The translations under genes and the position numbers were made by a program. The notes beneath the pieces are model-generated. The model was not told where the DNA came from. It worked only from the letters and a program-made list of their open reading frames with translations, and did not search any database. DNA of 64,000 nt from Malachius bipustulatus (taxonomy: Eukaryota; Arthropoda; Insecta; Coleoptera; Melyridae), in NCBI GenBank assembly GCA_910589415.1, contig OU342634.1:14195144-14259143 (forward strand). The letters run 5' to 3'. This document shows positions 1 to 13,985 of the stretch, piece after piece; position 1 is the first letter of the stretch; each line of letters starts with the position of its first letter.

Positions 1-1439
1 TGTATATTATGTTGCCAACTTTGCAATCTTTCCTCAGAGGTACGTAATTAGATGGAATTAATAAAGATGTTTTTTTAAATTATTTTTTGAGTTTTTTAGG
101 AACTATTGAAAACCCTACAGCTTAGGATATTTCAAACTGTGAAATGAATATAGAACGAATCTCATCAAAATTATCAACCAAACAATCACAGCCCACATAA
201 TACAATCCAATCAACATGTCTTTTCCTGTATTCGCATTTGTAAATGGATTCGAAACACGCGTGAGGAGTTAATTTCCATTTAATGCCATTGCGACACTAT
301 TTTAATTCTCAATAGCGCCGCCAATTGAATGTAGGACGTAATAGGACATGCAATATTAATCCAGACGACATCACAGACAGATACGATTTAATTTTATTAC
401 AATTCCAGCTCGAAATTGAAATGTATACCCACAACTAAACATTGCTTGTAGTGTATACCAAGCGATTAAATTAAATTGGACCATATTTTGGAACAAAAAT
501 TCTCCTTTTTCGTACACTATCACTCTTACTTTTACTATGTAGATATGTACACGTAAGCATCAACAGTCTTAAAAATTTCCTCGATTTGTATATCATTTAC
601 CTATTATAATAGAATTTCTGAAAAATACTAGGAAAAGAATATAACGAATAAAGAAAGTCAAGACCAAAGTAAGTAGGTATGGAACATCTGTGGTAAAAGA
701 ACAATAGTTCAATGGCAACCATGGACTCAATAAACAAAAAAGAATCCTAGATCAATTACATACTTACTAATAATTATATAGTTACATAGAAAATTAAGTA
801 TCGTAATCTTTAGAAACATCCAGTATATAAAGAAGAGAATTATAAAACACATTTGGACTGTGTTCGGGTGTCGATGATTTATTTGCACGGTGTGGGTTCG
901 ACAGTGGGGCTCATCAATCTCGCGGGGCTTTCCTGAGATAGTCGACGCCGATGACATGTCGACCCTCTCGCGTCGATGCGCCTCGTTGTGACATCGTCGA
1001 GGGGGCGCGTCGACGCGACGTCGAGTGTCCGACCGATGTCACCTTCGACACCGCCTATACTTACTTATCCTCAAATTGCGACTCTAATTTCGGTGAAATT
1101 TTATCTGCCGTTTGTTGCTGTTTGTAAAATGCTAAACGCTAAAATGTGGATTGGTGCATATGGGCCATGTCTCCTTTTTTTTCTTTTTGTGAACTAGACA
1201 AGACAAGAAGACGTCTTCGTTTGAATCCAATAACAGTAGGAAAATAGGCTGTAAAATGAATTTTAGAAAAGAAAAAATGTAAATAAAAGAAAAGGGAAGA
1301 TAGGAATTCTAATTTGTAAGACTCTTGAACATGGTCAAGAGTCGATGGAACAAGACGATCAAAAAGTAGGTATCTAGTTAAAGGAATTAAAGACTGATGG
1401 GATGAATTGTCAAAGCTATTTTTGACGAACAACAGAAAT
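1..1439. other. Single-copy AT-rich DNA, no gene seen
   Basis: No spliced or long coding frame recognised. A small GC patch at 860-1060 (repeated GTCGACGCGAC-type motifs) gives chance open frames on both strands. Confidence 0.5.
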
Positions 1440-3070
1440 TTTCTTTGAAGATTTATTGAGTAATTTAATCAAATCCCAAAACCAAACAAACGTTTAGTTG
1501 AGAGGCTTTCAAGAAAATTAAATGCGACTTCTTCGAAATTTTTAACAACGTATAGAATGAGTTGAATAAAATTCCAAAAAACTCAAAAATATTACCCAAA
1601 AGTTTTTATACAATCTATCCATAAATATTTGCATGGTAATGTGAAAAAAAGACAAAATTCAAATAATTAATTGAATTTTTCACAAAAGCACAAAAGCGAA
1701 TTTGTCAAATTTCGACAAATAACCAATTTGATCAAAACCAGCTACTTAGGCTGGAGTTTACGTATATAAAAAAAATTCCACTGTCGCTATAGTGATTTCA
1801 TGAAGATCTTGACAGAACTAAACGAGATTTTATCTCAATTTTTTAAATCGTTTTGTGTAGTTTTGACGTTTTGCGAAGATTTGATCAAAAATTCTACAAA
1901 ATTCAAAAAGTTTTGACAAATTCTATGCTAATCACGGGACTTTATATATAAAAAAGGCAAAGCTAACGACAATCTGATCAAAAAGTTTTTCGAAATCCAA
2001 AGCGATTTATTGAATTCTTCACAAAAACAAACAACAACCATTTCGACAAACGTTGATCAAAATAGAGACTTAATCTAAAGTTAATGTGAAGAAGAATTTT
2101 CACTTAAGAGATTAAATGAAACTCTTCACAGAATTAAACGATGAGATTTCATCCACATTTTTGCAAGCGTCAAATAGTTTTGAGCAGTTTTGACACTTAA
2201 GACGCTTTGATCAAAAATTCTGCAAAATTCAAAAAGTTTGCACAAATTCCATGCTGATCAAGAGAATTGATCAAAAATTTTGCAAAGATAACAACAATCT
2301 GACCGTGGTTTGGCTAAATTAAAAGCGATTTATTGAGTTCTTCACAAAAACACAAAAATCGTTTTTGTCAAATTTCGAAAAACATTGCCAATTTGATCAA
2401 AATAGAGACTTAAGCTAGAGTTAGTATGAAGAAGAATTTTCCACGATCACTCAAGAGATTAAATGAAACTCTTCACAGAATTAAACGAGATTTCATCCAC
2501 ATTTTTGCAAGCGCCAAATAGTTTTGAGCAGTTTTGACACTTAAGACGCTTTGATTAAAAATTCTTCAAAATTCAAAAAGTTTGCACATATTCCATGCTG
2601 ATCAAGGGAATTGATCTTAAATTTTGCTAAGATAACAACAATCTGATCAAGAGTTTGGCTAAATTCACAGCGATCTATTGAATTCTTCACAAAAACACAT
2701 AAGCCTTTGTATCAAATTTCGAAAACATTGACCAATTTGATCAAAATAGAGACTTAGTCTAGAGTTTGTGTCAAAAAAGAATTTTTCACCGTCGCTCACG
2801 TGAAGCTCTTTAACTTCTTCAAAACTAAACGAGATTTTATGTAATTTTTTTAAATCTTTTTGAGCAGATTTAACATTTGAGAAGATGTAATAAAAAAAAA
2901 ACATCAATTAAATTCAAACAGTTAGCAAACACAAATTCTATGCTGATCAAGGAAACTGATCAAATATTTGGTAAAGCTAACGACAATTTAATGAAAAGTT
3001 TGTCAAAAGTGAAAGCGATTTATTGAATACTTCACAAAAACCCAAAGTGGATTTTCCAAATTTCGACGAA
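1440..3070. repeat. Decayed tandem array, unit about 345 bp
   Basis: About 4-5 diverged units. Landmarks recur at 1679, 2027, 2341, 2686 and 3032 (TTCACAAAAACACAAA), together with TTTCGACAAA, TTGATCAAAATAGAGACTTA and AACGAGATTT blocks. The short open frame at 2665-2907 is inside it. No transposon ends recognised. Confidence 0.85.
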
Positions 3071-4261
3071 ATGTTTAGCTGTTTTGGAAACATTTTAAAG
3101 CTGATCGATTTTGTTATCATTTTAATGAGCAGTTTCTCCGTACCCATAATACCTGGGACCTGGTCAAATTGTAACAGAAGTCTCTTATTTCTTCTTTTTT
3201 GCTGAAGACTCCTCAGAATTATTTTACCTAAGTACCTACATTAGAAAGTTTCAACTAATAAGAAAAAATTGTTTTCTTAATTCTTAATTGACTAACTCTT
3301 CTTCATAATTCAAATAATAGGACCATTTTCATTTCTAGGAACCATTTTTATAATTATTATAATAAATTACACCCTGTATAATATAAAATAACCTGGACAC
3401 CGCTCCTGGGTAAATTATGCCGCATAACTAACTCCCTCTCGGAATAAAAATCAAAACATCATATTAAGTTACTCGTATGATATCGGCGAATAAAAACGGA
3501 CTTGACATTTCTCCAATAAAAAGACATTTACCATCAATTAAATTTGTTCGAATTATCGGAGCGAAAAATACCAGTCTGAATCGCTTTGGTTTTGAACGAA
3601 TTCATCTGACAAACAAGATCTGTTGTAGGTAGGTAAGTTAAGCCCTATCGAGTTCCATAGATGTCTGATGCATGTCGTCTGTGTGTTCGAACGGGTTTCT
3701 TTTCCTTATTCTTTTTCTCTTTATCGGAAATATTGTCACAAATTCTATAAAATATTAATTACTACCTAGAATCTAATTCTTTAGCGGTGGTCTATAACAG
3801 AAAAAAAATTTAAAGTAACAGGATAAAGTTTGTGCTCAAATCAGTGACACTCAGCTGATGAGCATCAACAAATGAAGAAAAATTTTCTTTGTCGAAATTT
3901 CTCAGTAATTTTGGAAAATCTGTGATAAAACATCATAAAGCTGTTACTTTTAGGCCCATTGCATTCATCTTTACAAATGCATCTTTTGTATTCTTTAGTA
4001 CAATTCTTAATAAAAATTGATAGAAATATTATCGAGACAAAAAAAAAGTAAAGAGATAAAAGTACGACACGTTTTCTTACAACTTTTCAGCCTATTATAT
4101 TATAATATTCTGTAAAACTTTAAAAACTCGAAAATAATTTAAAAGTGAGATGAAAATAATACAGTTTGATGTGCATTAAAATGAAATTTAATGAAATTTA
4201 TGTTACGTAATAATTCCGAAAAAAAAATCGTTTGGGAATACGAACCTAACATAGAAAACTG

Positions 4262-6735
4262 AGGGTGAATCTTCTCTAACCGACTCCAACTGTCATTGTA
4301 GTGTGATATATGACAAAATTTGTCATATATCGCTAATGACAACCAAGAGTCTGTAGAGAAGACTTATTAGTTAACCACATCACATTACTCAAAAAACTAT
4401 GAAAAATAAATTAGTGAGACATTCTTTAATTATTATTAAAGAATTACTCTCTTCACTACTGTATTTTTCATAGTTTTTTTGAGTAATTTGATTTTCATAA
4501 CTCATTTTACCACACGATTTAAACATGTGACTACGCTCATTTCACCCCCAAGACGACGATTTGTCAGGTATCACTACAATGACAGTTGAAGTGGGTTAGA
4601 GAAGATTTGGTTAATCACATCACACTAGTCAAGGAACTTTGAAAAATGTAGTAGTGAAACATTCTTTAATTATTAAACAATCACTTACTCTGTTCACTGC
4701 TACATTTTTCTTAGTTTTTTTGGTAATGCGATGTGGTTAACTCATTTTTTCACGCTTTTTAAAAATGTGGCTTCGCTCATTTCACCACCAAGACGACGAT
4801 TTGTCAGGTATCACTATAAAGACAGTAGTTGGAGTCAGTTAGAGACGATTTGGTTAATCACATCACACTACACAAAGAACTATGAAAAATATTGTAGTGA
4901 AAGATTCTTTAATTATTAAAGAAATCACTTACTCTGTTCACTACTATATTTTTCTCAGTTTTTTTGATAATGTGTTGTGGTTAACTCATTTTTCCACACT
5001 TTTTAAAAATGTGACTTCGCTCACTTCACTACTAAGACGACGATTTGTCAGATATCACTATAATGATAATTATTGGAGTCAGTTAGAGAAGATTTTGTTA
5101 ATCACATCACACTATACTCAAAGAACTATAAAAAATATAGTAGTGAAACATTCCACAATTATTAAAGAACCACTTACTCTGTTCACTACTACATTTTTCT
5201 CAGTTTTTTGGATAATGCGATGAGGTTAACTGATCTTTCCACACTTTTTAAAAATGTGGTTTCGCTCATTTCACCACCAAGACGACGATTTGTCAGATAT
5301 CACTATAACGACAGTTGGAGTCAGTTAGAGAAGATTTGTTTAATAACATCACACTAGTCAAGGAACCTTGAAAAATGTAGTAGTGAAACATTCTTTAATT
5401 ATTAAAGAATTACTTACTCTGTTCACTACTACATTTTTCTCAGTTTTTTGGGTAATGTGATGAGGTTAACTCATTTTTCCGCATGTTTTAAAAATGTGGC
5501 TTAGCTCTCTTCACTACTAAGACGACGATTTGTCAGGTATCACTACAATGACAGTTGGAGTGGATTAGAGAAGATTTGGTTAATCACATCACACTACTCA
5601 AAGAACTATGGAAATTTTAGTAGTGAAACATTCTTTAATTATTAAAGAATCACTTACTCTGTTCACTACTATATTTTTCTCAGTTTTTTTGATAATGTGA
5701 TGTGGTTAACTCATTTTTCCACACTTTTTAAAAATGTGACTTCGCTCACTTCACTACTAAGACGACGATTTGTCAGATATCACTATAATGACAATTATTG
5801 GAGTCAGTTAGAGAAGATTTTGTTAATCACATCACACTATACTCAAAGAACTATAAAAAATATAGTAGTGAAACATTCTACAATTATTAAAGAATCACTT
5901 ACTCTGTTCACTACCACATTTTTCTCAGTTTTTTGGGTAATGTGATGAGGTTAACTCTCTTTTCCACGCTTTTTAAAAATGTGGCTTCGCTCATTTCACC
6001 ACCAAGACGACGATTTGTCAGGATCACTACAATGACAGTTGGAGTGGATTAGAGAAGATTTGGTTAGTCACAGCACACTATACTCAAAGAACTATGAAAA
6101 TATAGTAGTGAAAGATTCTTTAATTATTAAAGAATTACTCTGTTCACTACTACATTTTTCTCAGTTTTTTGGGTAATGTGATGAGGTTAACTCATTTTTT
6201 CACCCTTTTTAAAAATGTGGCTTCGCTCAGTTCACCACCAAGACGACAATTTGTGAGGTATTACTACAATGACAGTTGGAGTGGGTTAGAGAAGATATAT
6301 TTGGTTAATCACATCACACTTATACTCAAAGAACTATGAAAAATATAGTAGTGAAACGTTATGTGATAATTAGAATCACTTACTCTGTTCACTACTACAT
6401 TTTTCTTGGTTTTTTGGGTAATGTGATGAGGTTAACTAATATTTCAGCATGTCTTAAAAATGTGGCTCCGCTCGTTTCACCACCAAAACGACGATTTGTC
6501 AGATATCACTATAACGGCAGTTGGAGTGGGTTAGAGAAGATTTGGTTAATCACATCACACTATACTCAAAGAACTATAAAAAATATAGTAGTGAAACGTT
6601 CTATGATTATTAAAGAATCACTTACTCTGTTCACTACTACATTTTTATCAGTTTTTTGGGTAATGTGATAAGGTTAACTCATTTTTCCGCATGTTTTAAA
6701 AATGTGGCTTAGCTCTCTTCACCATCAAGACGAAA
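4262..6735. repeat. Satellite-like array, unit about 242 bp, each unit self-complementary
   Basis: Ten or so units. The GACGACGAT landmark ends at 4560, 4800, 5044, 5289, 5529, 5769, 6014, 6250 and 6495. Each unit includes a ~55-nt hairpin arm pair (CACTACTACATTTTTCTCAG against its complement) around TTCTTTAATTATTAAAGAA. At the left edge a unit fragment is inverted, creating a perfect 27-nt palindrome at 4305-4331 (GATATATGACAAA-A-TTTGTCATATATC). Several plus-strand open frames of 60-113 codons are translations of the repeat. Confidence 0.93.
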
Positions 6736-8717
6736 TTTTGACTCAAATATGATAAAATCAACCATTTGTCTTATTTATACTACAAGCATTCCAGACCAAC
6801 TTTGAACTAAATGCATTGTCAAGATTGGAAAATTGCGTTTGAAGTGATTTTTTTAAATATTTTTTTCAAGCCATAGCAGCAATGACTCAATTATTTAAGT
6901 CTGGAGACTTCACCTAATAACACAGCCAGTTTTATTTCTCTGAAATATAATTTCATATAATTTGTTAATTACTAATTAAGTCTACAGAGGGTTTAATAAT
7001 GCCGGCATACATACAAGTTGCAACGTATGTATTTTATTTTATATCCAAACTAACATCCTTTGATAATTTAATAAGATAAGTTATCTCGAATGTGGAAAAT
7101 AATTAAACGGAACAAGAGCAGGAAGGCATATCCACAGTAGCAGCAGCAAGAGAGTAGGCAGGTAATGTTTAAATAAGTTGACTTAATACAGTTACGACTA
7201 TAATTTACAATAATAGTAAATATTAAAAACAATAAATGAGAATCAGCATCAGCAAGACAATGGCATGTAAATATTTGTCCCGGGGAAATAGCGCGCGGTG
7301 TATATTTAGATGAAAATCTAATTCAGTCATAAATGTGCGTATGTGTGTCATAAAATTAGAGAAAGAAGCCAATCATGTAGTTGGATTTTTGTGCCGTAAA
7401 CGCCTTCTGTTTGTCTATTTTTATGTAATAATTAACTTAATACACCTTCGACCATATTGAATGCTCTGCATGTTTACTCGTTCACTCACTCATCGCGATT
7501 ATGTTATAGGTATTGTATTAACAACCTTCAAAAAATTCTACGTCGCCTCATATAATTATTCCTTTATAATAATATTCTTATTATTATTAAAATATATATA
7601 TACCATGTGGTATATATACCTCTGACACGGTAAGACGACGTGAAATATTGATTCCTCTACCTGCATTATAAATTTAAAACGCAATGCAACTGATTGCACA
7701 TCGTTTCACAAAGGAAAATCAGTCTTAAGTTTCATAGCCTCTGCAGCGTTGCATATGTTATACAATACTTGCAAAAAAGAACCCCTTTAACCCCAGAACT
7801 GTCATTTAATTCAACTCTCGTCAATGTGTACCGGATTCGAGCGGTTTTTCATAAATTTGTGATGCACGAATAAATTTCTATGCGTGCACTTTTAATCAAG
7901 AACATTTTGGCAAAGGGGCAGGTTATTATATTGATAAAAAATATACTGGAAGGCTAAAAAAGACTCAAATTCAAAAATATTCAAAGTTTGAAGTCCTTTA
8001 AAAGGGTTCAAAATTGAAGTTTAAGGGTTCAAAGTTTTTCTAAGATATTTGACAATTTCTAAAAGTTCCAGAGGATATAGGTAATGGGAAAATTCTGGTG
8101 TTGATTCAAAAAGTTTTGGATCTAATTATTTGGGGATCAATTGAATGGGGATCGAATAAAATACCATAAATGTGGAAAATTTTTGCAAATTTGAGAAAAT
8201 AAAGCAAGATAATTATTGTCCATGTAAATCTGAATTATATTTGAAAAAGTTGGGAATCTAAGAAAAACATTAAGGCTTGGGGATAATACAAAAAATTAAA
8301 GACCAAAAAAGACTTCAATTAAACAGGGTAGGTATACCCGGAAATAGCATGCACCTAGAAAAGGTGGTGATTTTACACAAAAAATATTTTTTTCTATTAA
8401 CTTCTTCGCCCGGATTACCGTTTTTGAGATATAAGGTGTCAAAAAATATTATTTTTATAGTTTTTTAAGACACCCCTGGAACCGTTTGAGATACAGAATT
8501 CAGTTTTTTTATAATATAGCATAAATTTTAGGATTGAGCGAACTTTTTTTTCCCTTTTTTTCCAATACGTTTTGCGATTTTTCTCGGAAACTGTTAACTT
8601 TAAGAGCTGTTAACCAAGAATACCTTTTTGGGGTAGAAAATCAAAGCCATCTCGATGGACCCCTAGACGCGTTGAGCTCATTGTCGACCTCCGATCCCTG
8701 CTCCTATATTTAGGCTC
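6736..8717. other. Single-copy intronic or intergenic DNA
   Basis: AT-rich, no coding frame. The part 8380-8660 (CCGTTTTTGAGATATAAGGT, CAAGAATACCTTTTTGGGGT) resembles text at 56420-57010 and is likely an old dispersed repeat. Confidence 0.45.
7595..7618. repeat. 24-nt palindrome
   Basis: TATATATACCA, two-base centre, TGGTATATATA: 11-bp perfect arms. Confidence 0.75.
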
Positions 8718-8945
8718 ATAAAAAAGGAAAAGAGAAAGAATAAAGGGAAAGAGTGAGAAAAGGAAAAAAACAAACGATAAAAAATAATAAAAAATAAAAT
8801 AAATAAAAGATAAAATAAAATAAAAAAGGAAAAAAGCAGAATAAAAGAAAAATTAAAAGAAAGGGAAATAAACAATTTAAAAAAAAAGAGAAAAAGAAAA
8901 GAAAACAAAAGGCGTTAAGAAGAAAAAAAAAATTAAGAATAATAA
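8718..8945. repeat. Purine-rich (A/G) tract
   Basis: About 230 bp made almost only of A and G with occasional T or C (AAAAGGAAAAGAGAAAGAAT and similar). The minus-strand open frames here are phenylalanine-rich shadows of this composition. Confidence 0.85.
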
Positions 8946-9519
8946 ATGTCACTCCTGTCTAGTAGGTATATGTAGCTAAAAATGTTGGTAGCTTTTGCTT
9001 CGTAAATGTGATAAATTTGTCAGGATTTTTTTTTCTTTTTTTTTTGGTTTGCTTTTTATCTTACCTTGCGTCTGACCTTCCAAAAGTCTGTCGCTGATAG
9101 AGCAAGCGTTCCAATGCCAAAATAACACAGACAATAAAATACAAATTGATTTAAAAAACATGAAACCCTTCTTAAAATCGCAAGACATTTCAGTTAGGGG
9201 GTTGAAACCCTCAAAGTACCCAAAATCTACGCCACTGATTTTTTAAAGCTTTTCTTTTACAGTGAAAACAGTGAAAACAAGAAGATTAATGAGAGCTGAA
9301 CATTATATCTCATACGGTTCTCAAGATATTGGAAAAAAAAAACGGTACCTGTGGGCTTATAAGTTTATAGGAAAAAGAGTCTTATTTTTATGTAGAATCA
9401 CCTCCTTTGGAGCCTGGTTTCACAATTTTTGCCGCGTGCTTAAATACTTACTCCTTTTGAAACATATGTCATACAATATTTTTTATTAAATCGCCAAGAA
9501 GCAACAATTTTATAAAATT

Positions 9520-9686
9520 CTCTTGATTTTGGCTGTCCAGGTACTAAAAAAAATTTTTCCATAGCAGCCTTATAGTTTTACATTCTTGCAAATATTTCCT
9601 AACCAATGGATAATCTTAAAAAAAGTTTCATAACGATTTTATACATGAGCCTCGATTTTGCCAGTCCAATTACCAAACACCCTGTA
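9520..9686. repeat. Isolated unit of the 147-bp repeat family with terminal motif
   Basis: Contains AACGATTTTATACATGAGCC and ends CCAATTACCAAACACCCTGTATA, matching the end of the 48480-49588 array (TTCCAGTTACCAAACACCCT). A relic of the same repeat-bearing element 40 kb away. Confidence 0.68.
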
Positions 9687-12600
9687 TATTTCTTAAATAT
9701 CTATAATTTAAGATGATGTTACATTACTTCTCAGAGACCATTAAATCCTGCACGTTCAAAGAAAATCCGATGAAAGAAAGAAGAATCATGAGCAATCTTA
9801 AATTAGTAAAACGGGATAGAATGTTGAGTGAAAGTCGTCCCCGAGGGAGATGTGGAGGACACGGTGGATGAAAGGGAAATCATTGAATCCATAAGATAAT
9901 AACAGTCATAATTTAATTTTACGATTGTAATGGGAGAGGCAGGTTAACGTGTCTCGCTAGTGATATCTCAGGGCGCTTGCAAATCCACCCCAGCAGATAA
10001 ATTAGAATTAAGCAAGGCGTATCAAGGTAATATTGTAAATCTTGTTGTAATTCGAACGGTATGGCCAACTAAGACGTAGAATCAGCATAAATTTAATAAT
10101 TACACAACTCTGGGGAGGAATATTGCACGCCTCCACCACAGAGAGAGTCTCTCTCCTCATTCCGATTCGGTCGGTCTTCCTGCTGCAGGTATCACGCGAT
10201 CTGTACATCTGCGCGATACTAATATCGCTTCCGTATTCCTGTACTCAATAAGTTTTTCGAATTTCTTCGATAGATGTCAAATACGATATTAAAGCGATCT
10301 CGGGAACGCGGAGCCCTGACGCTGACACGTGACGTGTATGCTGCTGTTTTCCCCGTTTCTCTTCCGATGCGATTTAATTCGAAACACGTACACTCGAACC
10401 GGGTCTTGATTATTATCGCTGGGATATTTTCACGATTTCGGGGACATGTGGCCCAATTTATTAAATCGATTTAATACTATTCGGGGTGGATATGTGCCTG
10501 GAAATGGGAGAAGTTTTCTTATTCTTTTGTAATTTAGAATCAGGCCCGGCAAATGTCTTTATAATTCAAACACTTTAACGAAATAGGTGAAGAATATTAG
10601 TTATAAGATTAGATACATGCGCTTTAACAACTCCAGGAGTCAATCTGCACTTATAAACTCAAGAAAGTGTGGTAGTATGCAGACATTAGCACTAGAATCT
10701 GGGTCATAGAAGACGACGATATTGGAACACTTTACTTCGGAAAAACAAACCAAATTCTGGAATAGCACCAATGAAACCTTAACCAACAGATTGCGTTCTG
10801 GATACGATTCGGAAGCTGAGTCACCCTCCTCAATAAAGTAATCTCAACATATCATTGGTATAGCTGGGAAGCTTTTAATGATGGTAACTCATCCACGCAG
10901 CCTGACTATTATTAAATTTCTTAAGACATTACCAATACCTACTATCCTAGCGCATATCTCAGAAAATCCCTTGACGGGGTTGCTGATTTCCTCCCAGAAT
11001 TATTGACTATGCCTTTTTCTTGTCTCGATAACCTAATTTTTCTCGAGTAAACCACAATCCAAGACGTGATGGTTGACTACACCACCGCTCAAGTGGTGAC
11101 TAGACTTCAACTGCTCTATATAACTTGAACAAAGCACCATTTTTGTAAGAAACTTTTGGTAGAATATTTGTAACAAGATAGCATGAAGAGATGATAAAAG
11201 ATAAAAGAGATGGTAATATGCAAACATCATTGTAACCGCTGACAACCGTGTCAGGAGTTGATGCTGGGTTAATGAGTAACGGATGAACGACAACCCGAGT
11301 GCGAAGAACACTGTTTTGGATTATTTGTCGCATATCTACTCAAGGATCTAGATTTATGGATTAAATACCGATGATTTGAGACTAACAACTCACAGTAAAA
11401 GTAAACTGACAGTTATTTTTAAATAACCTATAAAAGAATAACAGTTACAATAAGTAATTGTGACTAATATGACTATTCATAAAAATTTGAATAGACTAGT
11501 TATTGATTATTTTTTTACCCAATTTTTAATAACTCCACGATTTGTCATCTAATTGCTTTTAGTTTATAGGACGCAGCTTAACAGTATTACGACGAAATCG
11601 TACTTGAAGATCGGTCGATTATTTTTTACGCGTGAGCTGTCATAATACACCGAACTATTATTAGATATAGGAGAGGAGGAGGAGGAGGAAAGCCATCCAG
11701 TCAGAGTTCTCTCATTCTCGTGAAAACATCAAATGTCTAATAGTTATTTGGTATCAATGATAACACACTCACATAAAAGTAAATAGCTTTCAGTCGATGT
11801 GTGCCCCACCCAACTATTTCTATGGGAAACGTTATAGAGGACGGGGGGACGGACCCGCCATAAAAACAATATTGCATACGCATTGTGAAAAGAGCGTATT
11901 ATGATATATCGTAAAAAGTATAAAGACCCTAATACCGGGGTTGGATTTCACGACAAATCTCAGGGAATTCGCCCGATAAATAGTTTTTTTCTGTATCTTA
12001 GGGTGGCTCCCGTCTAAAACATGCAATTCTACTACTTCCCACTACCTCTACTAAGTGTTATCAGATATAATCTGGAGGGAAATATCTATTAATCATCAGA
12101 AATAAGATTGATTTTTCATGAAAAAAATTCATCCTAGAGTAGTGTTAGTGTTAGTGCTACCAACATTTTCCTTTCAAGATTAATCAGAAACGTATATAAG
12201 TTATTTAAAGTGAGCTTTCCCTTTTGCCTTTGCTCGGTGTCCTCAATGTTTGCTTGTATGATTGTATCCTATCCTTATAAAGCACAGCTACATTTATGAA
12301 AGTGTAAAAATGGTCATGGCGGCGGCGGCGACGGCGGCGTCGGCAGCTTTGACAATATCCATGGTACTGGTACACAGTATACACACAACACACAAAGCTC
12401 CGTTGCAGTGCAGAGCGGCGCGCTTTGCAACGGGGACACAAACAAAGCGTTCATACATTGCTAAATACCGCAACACCTCCAAATAGTCCTGTAACATTAA
12501 GACAGTGGACATCAAAGGGTAAGGCTGCAGCGGCGGTCAGCAAAGGCCCTTTGACACCCTATCCAACTTGCGGACACAGCCGGAGAGTTTAATTAACGCC

Positions 12601-13749
12601 CTCTGTCGGTATTCCTTTAAGATAACTTTAATCTGCAGATCGACACAGTCACCTATGTTTACATTCCGATATTTTGTATGCGCAAAGGATGTTGATAGGT
12701 ATACGTTGTAGCTACGTCGTAGCTGCTACGACGTCAAAGCGTTCTATAGATTCTTGTGTTTGTATTATACTGGAAATATGATTTCAGACTTTGTAGGTTT
12801 ACTATTATGAATGAAAGAAACTTCTACCTATAAGGAAAAAATTTAGAAATTTGAATAAAAAAATTAAAATATTAAATCAGCGCAAGGCGTTAACAAAATT
12901 TTCTTTTTCTAGTGTAAAGAGATTTGATTTTTCCCTAAAAATTCGTAAAATTGTCTCTAAAGCTAAGATGTTTTAGCCCCTTGATAAAAGGGTAAAAAAT
13001 TTTAAATTAAGGTATCTATTTTCCTGAAGAAAGGGAATTTTGACACTCAAACTTATTTTCTTTATAAAATACTTATGCACGCACAATGTATGTAAACATA
13101 CAGATTCTCCATCCTCTCTTAATGCGCATCACCCCTATATATGCAGCTTTCTTCTCCTGTGTATTTTCTACATACCTAGCATCATTCAGACAACACGGTA
13201 AAATATTTTCGGTGTTGTATTTGGGTGTTAAAATTTATTTGTTTAGTTTCAAGCCATTTCAGAAAAAAATGGTATCTAATTGATGATTTTTTGCAATCTT
13301 TGAAGTGTTCGTAACTTCCAAAAAAAAGTTAAAATTAAAGTTAAAAAAAAATTTATATACAATTTCTTCTCAGTTAACCTCATCTTCTCCGTTAAGAACA
13401 TTAAGGAGAAAAGCAAGTAGGTATAATTCAGGACGGTAGTCGTTCATTTATTATTGTTTATTGTTAATTATGTAAATATCTGTTGATTTCTAAGACTTCA
13501 GCTTTTTTTGTTGGTTTTTTATACATCTAGAAAAAACGCTCCCGGTTTACCAACCAAACCCTCCTAATAAAGCGATTCGTTATAGCTGACTCTTCACTCT
13601 CTATAAATACAAGGAATCGATTATATTATATTCATCGCACTTTCTGAACATATTATATACCTACATATTTCAAGCTCGAAATTATTATTATTATCCGCAT
13701 AGAAACTGTAATATAAACAGGGAGAATAACAAGGACCGCAAGGAGTAAC
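9687..13749. other. Mostly single-copy DNA with GC-richer islands
   Basis: Islands at about 10100-10480 and 12200-12600 have higher GC and no repeats. The alanine-rich frame at 12262-12486 comes from a GCG repeat and lacks splice or family support. No gene is called. Confidence 0.45.
12714..12734. repeat. 21-nt palindrome
   Basis: ACGTCGTAGC, one base, GCTACGACGT. Isolated in single-copy DNA. Confidence 0.7.
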
Positions 13750-13985
13750 AACCACGTCGGGCACTAGCACTAGCACTAGCACTAGCACGGGATGATGAGG
13801 GATGGAGCAGCAACCAAGACAGAGATCTTATAGGACGCTCCGTTACTATTAGATAATATGCAATGTTCCGGTTGGAAATCTTAGCTAAACTTCCGACCAA
13901 ACCGCAACTTATTCGGTTGGATCTTGAAACACTAACACTAGCGCACTAGGCACTAGCACCGGCACCGGCACCAGCACCAGAACCA
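13750..13985. repeat. CACTAG / CACCGG microsatellite pair
   Basis: (GCACTA)n at about 13757-13787, then a second cluster CACTAGCACCGGCACCGGCA at 13945-13965 changing to CACCAG units. A related (CACCAG)n run is at 33763-33784. Frames such as 13691-13900 are translations of it. Confidence 0.8.

Noticed and set aside
4731..6668. Series of similar 60-113-codon plus-strand frames
   Set aside because: They are the same translation of successive 242-bp satellite units, not a protein family.
8678..8952. Phenylalanine/leucine-rich membrane-like frames on the minus strand
   Set aside because: Produced by a homopurine tract; no sequence complexity.
12262..12486. Alanine-rich frame MVMAAAATAASAALTIS on the plus strand
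   Set aside because: It arises from a short GCG repeat; frames on the other strand are equally open and no splice sites or family match support it.
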